In this document: in pieces, positions 20,337-29,413 of the stretch
Numbering within the stretch: the first letter of the stretch is position 1
Layout: every line of letters starts with the position of its first letter
NCBI GenBank assembly: GCA_029261295.1
Contig: JAJDBP010000007.1
Span: forward strand, 248,001 to 312,000
Length of the DNA: 64,000 nt
Direction of reading: 5' to 3'
Source of the DNA: Nitrospirales bacterium
GTDB taxonomy: Bacteria > Nitrospirota > Nitrospiria > Nitrospirales > UBA8639
Position numbers and translations under genes: made by a program
Notes under the pieces: generated by a model
The model's input: only the letters and a program-made list of their open reading frames with translations
Database searches by the model: none
Told to the model about the DNA's origin: nothing

Positions 20337-20741
20337 ATAAAAATAAGTTTTTTGGGGTTTAAAAATTTCAATAGGAACTAAATTTTCGTTTGGAGTCCGG
20401 TCTTGCCTTAACGCATTCCTTCAAGCTTTCCCTCTAACCTTTTTCCCCGCTGCAGCCTCCATTTTCTAGCGGCCTCTCCTTCCATCTTTACTGTGGGTGA
20501 TTGATTAAGGTATCAGGAACCTTATAAAAATTCCTTGCCTACATTTTACCCTTCAACAGAGCCTGTTACTCATATACATCCCCAAAGGGGGATAACCTCA
20601 TTCTGGATTCTTGCTGGATTCGGATTAACAACCACTCTATTTTCCTAAAAGCCTTTCACTTAATTTTTCCAGTTTCTCATTATATTTCAAATTCCTCACC
20701 TTTAATTGGTATTCCCGCACTAGTTTTGTTATGACAAGAGT
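20337..20741. other. Non-coding gap with REP-like core (copy 2)
   Basis: No gene seen in 405 bp. AAGGTATCAGGAACCTT at 20507-20523 matches the reverse complement of the 14382-14403 hairpin core in 16 of 17 bases. The rest is AT-rich and pyrimidine-rich without clear signals. Confidence 0.5.
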
Positions 20742-22079
20742 ATGTTGAAATTTTTCACGCCATTATTCCTGTTTTTTTTCCTCCTGACTGGGAACTTCAG
20801 CCTCAGCTCCGCTCAGGATTTTTCCATTGGACAATCGGTCATTCTTAAAGCCAAGAAACCAAAGGGCGTGCCTCTGCATCGCGAACCAAAGCCTAGCTAT
20901 TTACAACATATTCCTGACGGAATAGTAGCTACCATTAGAAGCACTGCTCAAAATGGTCATTGGCTATCGATTCAATTGCCCTCTGGAGACGTTCATTGGG
21001 TCCACAAAAAATACGTGCAAACCCAGACACCCATACTGACCCCAATCTCTCCCAATAACCCATCTGTTCCCAAAATTTCTTCTATTTCCAAGACTATTAT
21101 AGGAGGTGAGGAAGAGATCTGGACGAACAAGGAGCACTGTCAGGCAGCACTTGAAAGTGGGCTTCGAATGGCTGAAGGCTCATCTGAAAAATTACGTGTT
21201 GCAACTTGGAATTTGCGTTGGTTCCCTATTGGGTCTGCACCTGATCAATTCCAAGCTTCCGCTGAGCCCACTGATTTGGACTGGCTCATTTGTGCGATTC
21301 GCTGGATGCAGGTCGATGTGTTGGCGATTCAAGAAACATTGGCCACGCCTCAAGCCAAACAGGCCTGGAAAACTCTCGCACACACATTATCTGCACAGAC
21401 GGGAGACACCTGGCGATTTCACCAACAAACTTGCGGGAGACCCGAGGGGCATCATATCGGTCTACTTTGGAATGATTCTAGTGTGACTCTCTCGAAATTT
21501 GACAGCTTGTGGCAATTGAATGCGAAAGCCAAGTCTGCCAGAAAACCCTGCAGCTCTGGCTTAAGACCAGGGCACTATGCCTTTGTGCAATCACGCGAAA
21601 AAGAAGGCGCTGACTTTCACCTCATTGCGGTCCATTTAAAATCCGGGCCTACAGTCTTTGCGGTAGAGCAGCGGCAAAAAGCCTTAAACGGCATTGATAA
21701 GGCCGTTGCCCCATTATTGAAACGGGATCAGGATGTCATCATTGTCGGGGATTTTAATACGATGGGGGCGGGAGATCGGCACTCCCAAAAATCTGAACTC
21801 AAATATCTGCGCCGGTTCGTGGGCAAGGAAAAACCTGGTTTTTCAGATCTTCCCATGCAACCCCAATGTTCACATTATTTTCGGGGGCATGGGGGACAGC
21901 TTGATCACGTCCTCGTCACAAAGGCCATGAAGGAAATTACGGTTAAAGCCGTACAGGTCACAGGATATTGCGCTCTGGCAGGCTGTCAACGTATCCGAGG
22001 GGATTACCCACTGGCCTATCGCCGGTTATCGGACCATTGCCCGGTCGTGTTGGAGATTGCAAACCACGATGCTGACTAA
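20742..22079 (+). CDS. Exported SH3b + endonuclease/exonuclease/phosphatase protein
   Basis: 445 residues. Signal peptide 1-24 (LFLFFFLLTGNFSLSSAQ), then a bacterial SH3-like domain (~27-92, with PKGVPLHREPKPS and WLSIQLPSGDVHWVHKKYV). The EEP (DNase I/exonuclease III-like) domain spans ~148-440. Catalytic blocks of EEP are present: LRVATWNLRWFP (Asn), VLAIQE (Glu), IIVGDFNTMGAGDRH (Asp/Asn), QLDHVLV, and RLSDHCPVV (Asp-His). The enzyme is therefore a metal-dependent phosphoesterase acting outside the cytosol; candidates are secreted nuclease or phosphatase. Substrate unknown. Cys pairs in CALAGCQRIRG may form disulfides. Convergent with the CDF gene. Confidence 0.85.
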   Translation: MLKFFTPLFLFFFLLTGNFSLSSAQDFSIGQSVILKAKKPKGVPLHREPKPSYLQHIPDGIVATIRSTAQNGHWLSIQLPSGDVHWVHKKYVQTQTPILTPISPNNPSVPKISSISKTIIGGEEEIWTNKEHCQAALESGLRMAEGSSEKLRVATWNLRWFPIGSAPDQFQASAEPTDLDWLICAIRWMQVDVLAIQETLATPQAKQAWKTLAHTLSAQTGDTWRFHQQTCGRPEGHHIGLLWNDSSVTLSKFDSLWQLNAKAKSARKPCSSGLRPGHYAFVQSREKEGADFHLIAVHLKSGPTVFAVEQRQKALNGIDKAVAPLLKRDQDVIIVGDFNTMGAGDRHSQKSELKYLRRFVGKEKPGFSDLPMQPQCSHYFRGHGGQLDHVLVTKAMKEITVKAVQVTGYCALAGCQRIRGDYPLAYRRLSDHCPVVLEIANHDAD

Positions 22080-22142
22080 GCCATTGGCATAGTGCAGATT
22101 CTCTGCTATTGATCAAATCCCTTTGTGCCCACAACGCAACGT

Positions 22143-23084
22143 TTAATTGAGTGTTTCACTTTCATTCTCTTTCGCCTTACGCTGGCGGCGTTCCGCTTCG
22201 ACAAAGACTCTTTTCACGAGTGGATGCTTGGCCTTAATCGTGATATCCAATTGAGCCACACATTCTTCGACAACTTCCGAGGCCACCCCATCACGAAAAT
22301 CCACACTCAAATTCACCAGGATAAACTCCGGTCCCATATGCATGGTGAGCACTTCATTCACATGAGTGACCCCAGAAAGTTCGGTAGCCAGCTCCCGAAT
22401 GCTTTGGACCACTTCTCGATTGGCGCTTTCACCAATGAGCAACCCTTTGGTTTCGTACGCTAACCAAATGGCGGTTCCTCCCAGGATCAACCCAATAATA
22501 AAGGTGGCAATCCCGTCGAAATAGGCAATTCCCGTCAATTGCCCCAATAAAATCCCAAAGAACGCGACAAGCAACCCTAACACCGCCGCCGAATCTTCAA
22601 ACAAGACCATGAAGATAGTGGGGTCTTTTCCTCTTTTCACCGCCTCCACATACGTCCATTTCCCTTTCGACCGAGAAAACTCTTTAAAGGCAAAAAACCA
22701 GGCCGCGCCTTCAAACAACAAGGCAAGCCCTAGCACGACGTAGTTGATCAACGGGTCTGTCACAGGTTCAGGATGAAGTATATGAAGCACCCCCTCATAC
22801 AACGAAATACCTGAACCTAACGCAAAAATTAGAATCGCAACGACAAAGCTCCAGAAATATACTTCTTTGCCATGCCCGAAGGGGAATTTTTCATCAGGCG
22901 GCTTTTTGGCTTTATGGAGGCCATACAACAACAGGCCTTGATTCCCCGTATCGACCAGCGAATGAATTCCTTCAGCCAACATGGCCGAACTTCCGGTGAA
23001 AACAGAGGCGGCGAATTTGGTCACCGCAATGAGGGCATTTCCGATTAAGGCGGCATAAATAACTTTTTTTGAGGAAGAGGCCAT
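22143..23084 (-). CDS. Cation diffusion facilitator (CDF) family transporter
   Basis: 313 residues with about six membrane segments and a C-terminal cytosolic domain. Metal-site motifs are LAEGIHSLVDTGNQ in helix 2 (HxxxD) and FEDSAAVLG in helix 5 (ED instead of the usual HxxxD). That pattern, with the long intervening KGKWTYVEAVKRGKDPTIFM, is typical of the ZnT9/SLC30A9-like branch. CDF proteins export Zn, Fe, Mn or Co in exchange for protons; the ion cannot be read from the sequence. The C-terminal ferredoxin-like domain includes LTMHMGPEFILVNLSVDF. Start ATG at 23084. Confidence 0.92.
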   Translation of the reverse strand: MASSSKKVIYAALIGNALIAVTKFAASVFTGSSAMLAEGIHSLVDTGNQGLLLYGLHKAKKPPDEKFPFGHGKEVYFWSFVVAILIFALGSGISLYEGVLHILHPEPVTDPLINYVVLGLALLFEGAAWFFAFKEFSRSKGKWTYVEAVKRGKDPTIFMVLFEDSAAVLGLLVAFFGILLGQLTGIAYFDGIATFIIGLILGGTAIWLAYETKGLLIGESANREVVQSIRELATELSGVTHVNEVLTMHMGPEFILVNLSVDFRDGVASEVVEECVAQLDITIKAKHPLVKRVFVEAERRQRKAKENESETLN

Positions 23085-23432
23085 ACGTTTTCTTGAGAAC
23101 CTGATTATTTTTGACTACGGCAAAAGAAACTCTTTCGTCTCCAGTATATGAGAATAGTAAAATAGATCAACGCATGTCTCCTGCTCCGTTTCTATTCCAA
23201 AAAATTCTCCAGAAAGCATGATTTTTTGAGGACCACTCCCTAGGCATACTATACCTATGACCATGAAAACAGAATTGACACTAGATGTAGCATTCAACTA
23301 TATTTTTCAAGTTACTATTCTGATGACTCGCCCTGCTTCTTCGCCATTATATTTCTACCGTGGTTTTCCAACAATAGTTCTAGGTGTAATACCCTATTAA
23401 TATTTGTCCCCAAACCTAATGGGAGGCACATA
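23085..23432. other. Gap between divergent genes
   Basis: 348 bp without a gene. Promoters for both the CDF gene and the 85-codon gene should lie here, but I see no confident boxes or repeats. Confidence 0.4.
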
Positions 23433-23690
23433 ATGGCGACACAATCCAAAAACCAGCATGCAGTAGCTATTTACCAAAAGGGCCGCAAAAAAGGATTCGA
23501 GCACTGGTTTGTTGATGTATCGTGCAATCTGCTGTTGGCGCGCACCTATGGGCCGTTTCCTAGTAAAGATGAAGCATTACGATTTTTAGACGGGGCGGAA
23601 TTAGAATTACGAAAACTCTTGGATTTTGAGCTTCGAATCAAGTCAGGCCGGTATAACCTAGGTATTCCTCAACGACAAGACCAAGGTTGA
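23433..23690 (+). CDS. Hypothetical small protein (85 aa)
   Basis: Starts ATG with GGGAGG 7 nt upstream, a strong ribosome site. The sequence (for example KKGFEHWFVDVSCNLLLART, then FPSKDEALRFLDGAELELRK) suggests a compact cytosolic alpha/beta domain of the kind that binds nucleic acid or protein, but I recognise no family. It stands alone, 246 bp upstream of the large AAA-WD40 gene on the same strand. Confidence 0.65.
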   Translation: MATQSKNQHAVAIYQKGRKKGFEHWFVDVSCNLLLARTYGPFPSKDEALRFLDGAELELRKLLDFELRIKSGRYNLGIPQRQDQG

Positions 23691-23936
23691 TGACTTGCTC
23701 AAGACGTAAAGAGTAAAATACCTGTTATCTCTGTCACCAGGCAGAAGATGAGTTAGTGTCCCTAGTACGATCATGGTCATTCCCCCCCATAACTGCCTAT
23801 TGTATTTTCAATGTTTAGCTTTGAATCCAAACCCTTGACTCACTCTGGTTTGTAAAGATGGCAAAGGCGTTCAACCTCATGGAAAACTCCAAACCTTTCA
23901 TTCTGTCACCCAAGTTGTTTCCGTCCATGTATTGTT

Positions 23937-26900
23937 ATGGCATCTAAAAATCACCCAGAATTTTCCAGTGGTCGTACGGTCAAGGCAAGAGATCTTCAAT
24001 ACATACCGCGTCCAGCAGATGCCCACTTATTGGATCACTGTCAAAACGCCAGACCAGCGTATATCCTTCATTCTCCCCAAATGGGGAAATCAAGTTTAAT
24101 TGCCCATACGGCTGAACAACTCAAGGATTCCGCTCATCACGCTGTCCTCATTGACCTAAGCCAATTCCCCTTGCCTCCGCGCGAAGAGGAATGGTTCCAC
24201 AAAATTGTTCGTATTCTCGATGACAGCCTAGACCTCACGACCGACCCCGTTTCATGGTGGGAGGACCAACAGGCCTTATCACCACCTGTCAGACTGACCC
24301 AACTGTTGACTGAAATCATCCTACCTGAACTATCAGGCTCCCTGATTTTATTCATTGATGAAATTGAACGAACAGCAACTCTACCCTTCCGAGAACATTT
24401 CTTTGAATGGTTAGCCCGGTTGTATGAATCCCGTGGGACGAATTCCATCTTATATCGTCTGTCATTTGTGGTCTGTGGGGTCGCGACTCCTTCCCAACTG
24501 ATCCCTGAAGACTGGCCCCTCTTATTCCAATGGAGCCATCGTGTCGTCCTTTCAGATTTTACGCTCCAAGAAGCCCTCCTTCTCGCTGAAGGGTTGAGTC
24601 TTCCAACCGAAGCCGCCACTGATGCGGTCCAATGGATCTACCGCTGGACAAACGGACACCCCTATCTCACGCAGTTACTTTGCCAACTGTTGGAAGGACA
24701 ACATCGGATGGTCTGGCAGGAGGATGAGGTTGATGAATGTATCCAACATTTCATTACTAGTCCCCAAGGTCTTCGAGAACCCAACTTTCAGTTTGTCCGG
24801 ACAGCCTTAACAGAACCAACCACCACAGGAGAGTCTCTCCTTGAACCCTACCTTGATCTCCTAGAAGGTCGGACAGAAAATCTGAAAACCAATGAATCGG
24901 CGCTAGAACAACTTCGTTTAGTCGGGGTGCTCCGTGAAGACGATGAGGATATCGTCATTCGCAATCTCCTCTATCAGAAAGTTTTTTCAACATCATGGGC
25001 CAAACATCATCTACCTCCCCCAATTTCTCCAACCCCAATACAAGCCCAACAGCCACCGGCTCCACTGCCTCAACCTCCAACGCCTCCCACTACTGAGCCA
25101 GCTAGCGTTCCCGCACCACCGGTGCGACAACAGTCCTATGTTTTGGCAGCCAGTATTTTCTTAGTGGGAGTCGGGTTGCTTCTATGGTTCTTCCAAAATC
25201 CCTTTACTCAACTCCGCCCTGAACCAGCGCAAGAAGTCGCATCCGCAGCCCTTGAGCGAACACCTCCGCCTTCCAACAACACCGATTTACGAGAAAATGC
25301 TCTGGCTCTATCTCAAGCCCAAGAAAAAATTGAGGCCCTTGAGGCGACCATAGTTCGTTATCAACAATTGTCATCTGGGGAAGTGGATAGCCTCACGGAC
25401 CAACGTACCCAATTGGAGTCCCAACTCACGTCAAAAGATCAGAAACTTTCTGACCTGACATCTCAGATCCACACCCTAGAAGCCATCCTGGCCAATCAGC
25501 GGGATGACCATGAAGCCGTCATCGCTGAAATTCAAGCCGATCGCGCCCAATTACAATCGAACGCCAACAGCACCGCGAAGGAATTGGAAACAGCCCAAGA
25601 AGAAGTGAAAAACTTGCAAATGGCTGTCCTTAAAAAATCAGCACTTTCTCCGTCTGAAATCAATAAATTGATGGCGGACCGCTCCAAATTAGACTCTGAA
25701 CTCAAAACCGCCAACAGAGAACTCGCCCTTTCTCATGAACGAGCCAGGGGCTTAGAAGCTCGACTCCATCAACAGCAACAGTTTACCCAAACGGAAAGAC
25801 AGCGTTTACTCGACGATCGTACCAAACTAGAGGCGCAAGTTAGGGCTGCAGAATCTGGCTTATATGAGACACGTGGAATCTTAAAGGCCACTGAAACGGC
25901 AGCTAAAGAACAGGCAAAGTTAGCTCAAACAGAATTGGCTCGCGTACAACAAGATCGTACGGACTATCAGGAAGAACTTCGGCTGACCAAACAATCTTTG
26001 GCAACCCTCCAAACACGAAGTGAAGAACTGACCATTGCGCTCGCAAAAAAAGAACAAGCCGTTCAGGAAGTTCAACAGAAAAAAGGGACTCTGGAAAATC
26101 AAGCCAATATGCTCACGACCAGTCTTTCCGAGAAAGAAGAGGCCATTCAGCAGGCTCAACAAACGATTAACTTACTGAAGGCTGACCTGCAGGAGACAGG
26201 AGACTTGGCGTCTCAAACCCAGAATCAATTGGCCCAAGAACACAAAGCCACCACTGAACAACAGAAGGCCCAAGAAGCAGTACTTTCTACTCTGCAGGAG
26301 GAACGAGATCAATTAACGACGAAACTGACTCAAGCACAACAAGAACTCAATACCACCAAAACTCAGATGGCATCGGTATCCGACCAGCTTCTCCATGTTC
26401 AGGAGACCGCCATTTCCAGTAAGAACGCGCTTACATCCATACATGCTTCATCTTCTGAACAAATCAAACGATCAGAAGAAGAGGTGGCCAAACTTTCCTC
26501 AACCTACAATGATATACAAAATCAATTGCAGCAACGCCAAAACGAATTAGACCTCGCAAAAAATAAAATTGAAGAATTAGAAAACACTGTCAGTGCCAGC
26601 GCCCAAATAAAGAATCAGGCCCAACGGTCAGCTCAAGAACGTGATAAATTCTCAACCCAACTCAATGAAACCCAGCAACAATTGGCCATGGCTCGAAACC
26701 GCATACAAACCCTTAAACATTCCTTACAAACAGCTAAAAGCGCTGGAACGAGAAGCCCTGCCTTATCAGGCCTTCGTAAACCGTTGGAATCCGATTCAAC
26801 TCAGAACAAGTCCCTTGCCAAAGCTGTTACGACTATAACCAATACACTTGAGCAAGTACCTAGTTCCTTACAAACAGAGACGAGTCATCTCCTTTGGGCT

Positions 26901-28145
26901 CGCCAAGCATTCTTGTTTAGCGTACGCAGTGGAGGAAAAGACCTTGCCATTATTGATCAATCTTTACGTCAAGGGTTGCATGCCTCCCCTCTGCAGCTCA
27001 ATGGGGTATCCGGTCGAATCCATTCCCTCGCCTTCGATCCCTTTGGAGGGCATCTCGTTGCAGGAACCAGTGAAGGAAAGATTCTTTTGTGGGCTTTGAG
27101 GAATCCTGGACGGCCCCCTCGAACATTAGCCGGCCATACCGCAAGTGTCGTGGCGACAGCAGTGAGCCCAGATGGAAGAAATCTGGCGTCAGGAAGCCTC
27201 GATTCCACCATTCGAATATGGAACCTGGCTCAGCTAGACTCCCAACCTCGTATCCTCCAGGCCCATACCAAAGGCGTCACAAGCTTGGCCTTTCGTCCAG
27301 ATGGAAAACAACTTGTCACCGGGAGCCAGGACCAAACCATTCGATTATGGGATTTAACCAAAAAACAGCCTAGGGCAAGCAAGCTGGGGACACACGATGG
27401 GCGAATCAATGCCATTGCCTATACACCAAACGGGCACACTCTTCTTTCCGGGGGAGATGATTTAACTCTTCGAGTGTGGGACCTTCAACGAACCGATAGT
27501 CCACCGAAAATTTTCCGAGGCCACAAACAAGCGATTTCCTCCATCGCTATCCATCCCTCAGGTTGGATGGTGGCGACAGGGAGTCGAGATCGTCGCATTG
27601 GAATATGGAATCTTCGCCAACCATTGGCTTCCCCTACCTTTCTGACCGGTTCGGCAGGGCGAATTGCGCACGTTCAATTTAATACCGATGGAACTTCGGT
27701 GGCCTCAGTCGGCTCCGATAAATCCTTACGTATCTGGGATTGGAACAATGCCAGCCAACCTCCGATACAATTCCCTAAACACAAAGGCACGCTCGAAGCC
27801 ATGGCGATCAGTCCCGATGGGCAATCCATTGCTGTGGGGGGAAGCGGCCGAAGTATCACCCTTTGGTCTGGCACTGAACAACTGGCTCATACGGTCTGTG
27901 ATACGGCAAAGGAAAATCTTTCCTTTGGAGAATGGAAAAGCCTAGTAGGAAAGGATATTCCCTATGAGCGAACCTGTCCGAATTTACCCCTCCATCCTTC
28001 CTTCTTAGAGGAGGGTAAACGACTCGCCAAACAAGGTTCACGTGACCAAGCTCAATCCATTTTTGAACGTGCGAAACAGCTAGACCCCTTTTTAGAACTT
28101 GACCCTAAAAAAGAAGTAGAAAAACTCGCGGCTCGCTCATCCTGA
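23937..28145 (+). CDS. Membrane-anchored AAA / coiled-coil / WD40 giant protein
   Basis: 1402 residues in four parts. (1) AAA-like STAND-type NTPase (residues ~15-370): P-loop HSPQMGKSSLIAHTA at ~43-57, Walker B SLILFIDEIERTA at ~133-145, and a winged-helix-like end. (2) Pro-rich linker and one membrane helix at ~399-418 (VLAASIFLVGVGLLLWFF). (3) A coiled coil of ~490 residues (~448-940), rich in Gln/Glu/Leu. (4) Seven WD40 repeats (~1020-1312), each ending in forms like TIRIWNL or LRVWDL, forming one propeller. A short TPR-like tail (KQGSRDQAQSIFERAKQL) follows. With the NTPase N-terminal of a single span, the coiled coil and propeller may be periplasmic. STAND ATPases with WD40 sensors are signal-responsive switches; the trigger is unknown. 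Confidence 0.88.
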   Translation: MASKNHPEFSSGRTVKARDLQYIPRPADAHLLDHCQNARPAYILHSPQMGKSSLIAHTAEQLKDSAHHAVLIDLSQFPLPPREEEWFHKIVRILDDSLDLTTDPVSWWEDQQALSPPVRLTQLLTEIILPELSGSLILFIDEIERTATLPFREHFFEWLARLYESRGTNSILYRLSFVVCGVATPSQLIPEDWPLLFQWSHRVVLSDFTLQEALLLAEGLSLPTEAATDAVQWIYRWTNGHPYLTQLLCQLLEGQHRMVWQEDEVDECIQHFITSPQGLREPNFQFVRTALTEPTTTGESLLEPYLDLLEGRTENLKTNESALEQLRLVGVLREDDEDIVIRNLLYQKVFSTSWAKHHLPPPISPTPIQAQQPPAPLPQPPTPPTTEPASVPAPPVRQQSYVLAASIFLVGVGLLLWFFQNPFTQLRPEPAQEVASAALERTPPPSNNTDLRENALALSQAQEKIEALEATIVRYQQLSSGEVDSLTDQRTQLESQLTSKDQKLSDLTSQIHTLEAILANQRDDHEAVIAEIQADRAQLQSNANSTAKELETAQEEVKNLQMAVLKKSALSPSEINKLMADRSKLDSELKTANRELALSHERARGLEARLHQQQQFTQTERQRLLDDRTKLEAQVRAAESGLYETRGILKATETAAKEQAKLAQTELARVQQDRTDYQEELRLTKQSLATLQTRSEELTIALAKKEQAVQEVQQKKGTLENQANMLTTSLSEKEEAIQQAQQTINLLKADLQETGDLASQTQNQLAQEHKATTEQQKAQEAVLSTLQEERDQLTTKLTQAQQELNTTKTQMASVSDQLLHVQETAISSKNALTSIHASSSEQIKRSEEEVAKLSSTYNDIQNQLQQRQNELDLAKNKIEELENTVSASAQIKNQAQRSAQERDKFSTQLNETQQQLAMARNRIQTLKHSLQTAKSAGTRSPALSGLRKPLESDSTQNKSLAKAVTTITNTLEQVPSSLQTETSHLLWARQAFLFSVRSGGKDLAIIDQSLRQGLHASPLQLNGVSGRIHSLAFDPFGGHLVAGTSEGKILLWALRNPGRPPRTLAGHTASVVATAVSPDGRNLASGSLDSTIRIWNLAQLDSQPRILQAHTKGVTSLAFRPDGKQLVTGSQDQTIRLWDLTKKQPRASKLGTHDGRINAIAYTPNGHTLLSGGDDLTLRVWDLQRTDSPPKIFRGHKQAISSIAIHPSGWMVATGSRDRRIGIWNLRQPLASPTFLTGSAGRIAHVQFNTDGTSVASVGSDKSLRIWDWNNASQPPIQFPKHKGTLEAMAISPDGQSIAVGGSGRSITLWSGTEQLAHTVCDTAKENLSFGEWKSLVGKDIPYERTCPNLPLHPSFLEEGKRLAKQGSRDQAQSIFERAKQLDPFLELDPKKEVEKLAARSS

Positions 28146-28378
28146 GTGCTTTTCCAAACCCCATCCGGAAAGTTTCCCTTTAAGCCGGTAGCATTATGGC
28201 GTTTCTTTTCTAGAGAAAGCTGCGGCCTGTTCTATCAAAAGGTGGAAGCTGACTCAGATCTTAGTTGGCGGATTTTGATGAACGCCTCATTTCCTGCCGA
28301 CAAGAAATACGGACATTGGGATACAAGAGAAAAAACGAAAGAAGGACAGAAGAATTGAGAAGCTCGCAGACGGTAAGA

Positions 28379-29200
28379 CTAGGCCTGAATTGATTTTTTG
28401 AATCTTTTGGCAGCCAAGAGTCCCAACAAGCCAGTTCCAAATAGGAGAAAAGTTTGAGGCTCTGGGATTGGATTGGTTCCCGGAGGAAGTCCCGGCTCAC
28501 CTCCCCCACCATTATCAGGCGGTTCCACCACTATGGGCGGCGGCGGAGGGGGAAGAATCTGAGGGAAAATACCCATGTCAGTATCAATAGAAAAATTTAA
28601 AGATGCCCTGGGATTGAGTCCACCAGCATTTAAAAACTCTATTTGTAATCCAGCAAAAAGATCGCCTAAGGGGGCTGCACCAGCCACTCCAACTGGCTTC
28701 AGATAGGTAGCTTTAATATCCAACCCAATAGTTTGGTCAATAATATTAAATGGGGTCCCAAATCCCGAAGCAATGGTGGTTTTATCTTTTCCCATCACAT
28801 CAAATATTGTATTTCCCATTTCTCCGTCAAAAACTACCTTGGTCAGCGCTTGCATCGAGCGGTTTTCTAATTTCCAATTGAAGGCAGCATTATTAGGTAC
28901 CCCTCCCGATGTATCCCCGGCATAAGTGTTTCCAGATTGAGTAATAAACCAGTCAGGAAGAACAGCACCACCGCTATTGAGCCCCAAGGCATTCCAAGTA
29001 CCAATCTGAAAACTTGCGTCACCGAAAAAAACAGTCACCTCCATACCAGCCATATCCGCACCTGTGACATCGATATTAGAAAACCCAGTGATATTTTTTG
29101 GACCAGAAATATCAGACATCCTCGTTAAGGTATCGCCCCATGCCCTCGCTCCAAAAAATATGAGGCCAAGGAATACCACCGCTGTAATAGTCTGTTTCAT
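28379..29200 (-). CDS. PEP-CTERM protein
   Basis: 273 residues. Signal peptide at the ATG 29200 (MKQTITAVVFLGLIFFGARA). The mature region is beta-rich (for example FSNIDVTGADMAGMEVTVFF). A Pro/Gly linker (PPPPPPIVVEPPDN) precedes the sorting tag PEPQTFLLFGTGLLGLLAAK, ending with a basic cluster KRFKKSIQA. PEP-CTERM proteins are cut and anchored or released by exosortase, often with exopolysaccharide. No exosortase gene lies in the window. The frame is open to a TTG at 29239, less likely. Confidence 0.9.
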   Translation of the reverse strand: MKQTITAVVFLGLIFFGARAWGDTLTRMSDISGPKNITGFSNIDVTGADMAGMEVTVFFGDASFQIGTWNALGLNSGGAVLPDWFITQSGNTYAGDTSGGVPNNAAFNWKLENRSMQALTKVVFDGEMGNTIFDVMGKDKTTIASGFGTPFNIIDQTIGLDIKATYLKPVGVAGAAPLGDLFAGLQIEFLNAGGLNPRASLNFSIDTDMGIFPQILPPPPPPIVVEPPDNGGGGEPGLPPGTNPIPEPQTFLLFGTGLLGLLAAKRFKKSIQA

Positions 29201-29413
29201 AACGAACAAGCCAACGTTAAAAAATTTTATTCTTAACAAGATATGAATATAAAAAAATTCGATACCTTGGAGGTTAGTGCAAGTATTTTACAGTTAATGC
29301 AAATATTTCTGCAATCTCTGATTTTTCTGGCTATTACTGATATGAGAAAAAACTCTTCCTAGCCCAATTGCTACAAAAAACTATTGATTAATAAAGAGTT
29401 TCTACCATTCAGT

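Noticed and set aside
24137-24619. 160-codon minus-strand frame inside the AAA-WD40 gene
   Set aside because: Antisense shadow of a conserved NTPase domain.
28146-28358. Small frame directly after the WD40 gene
   Set aside because: No ribosome site, no family and unlikely composition.
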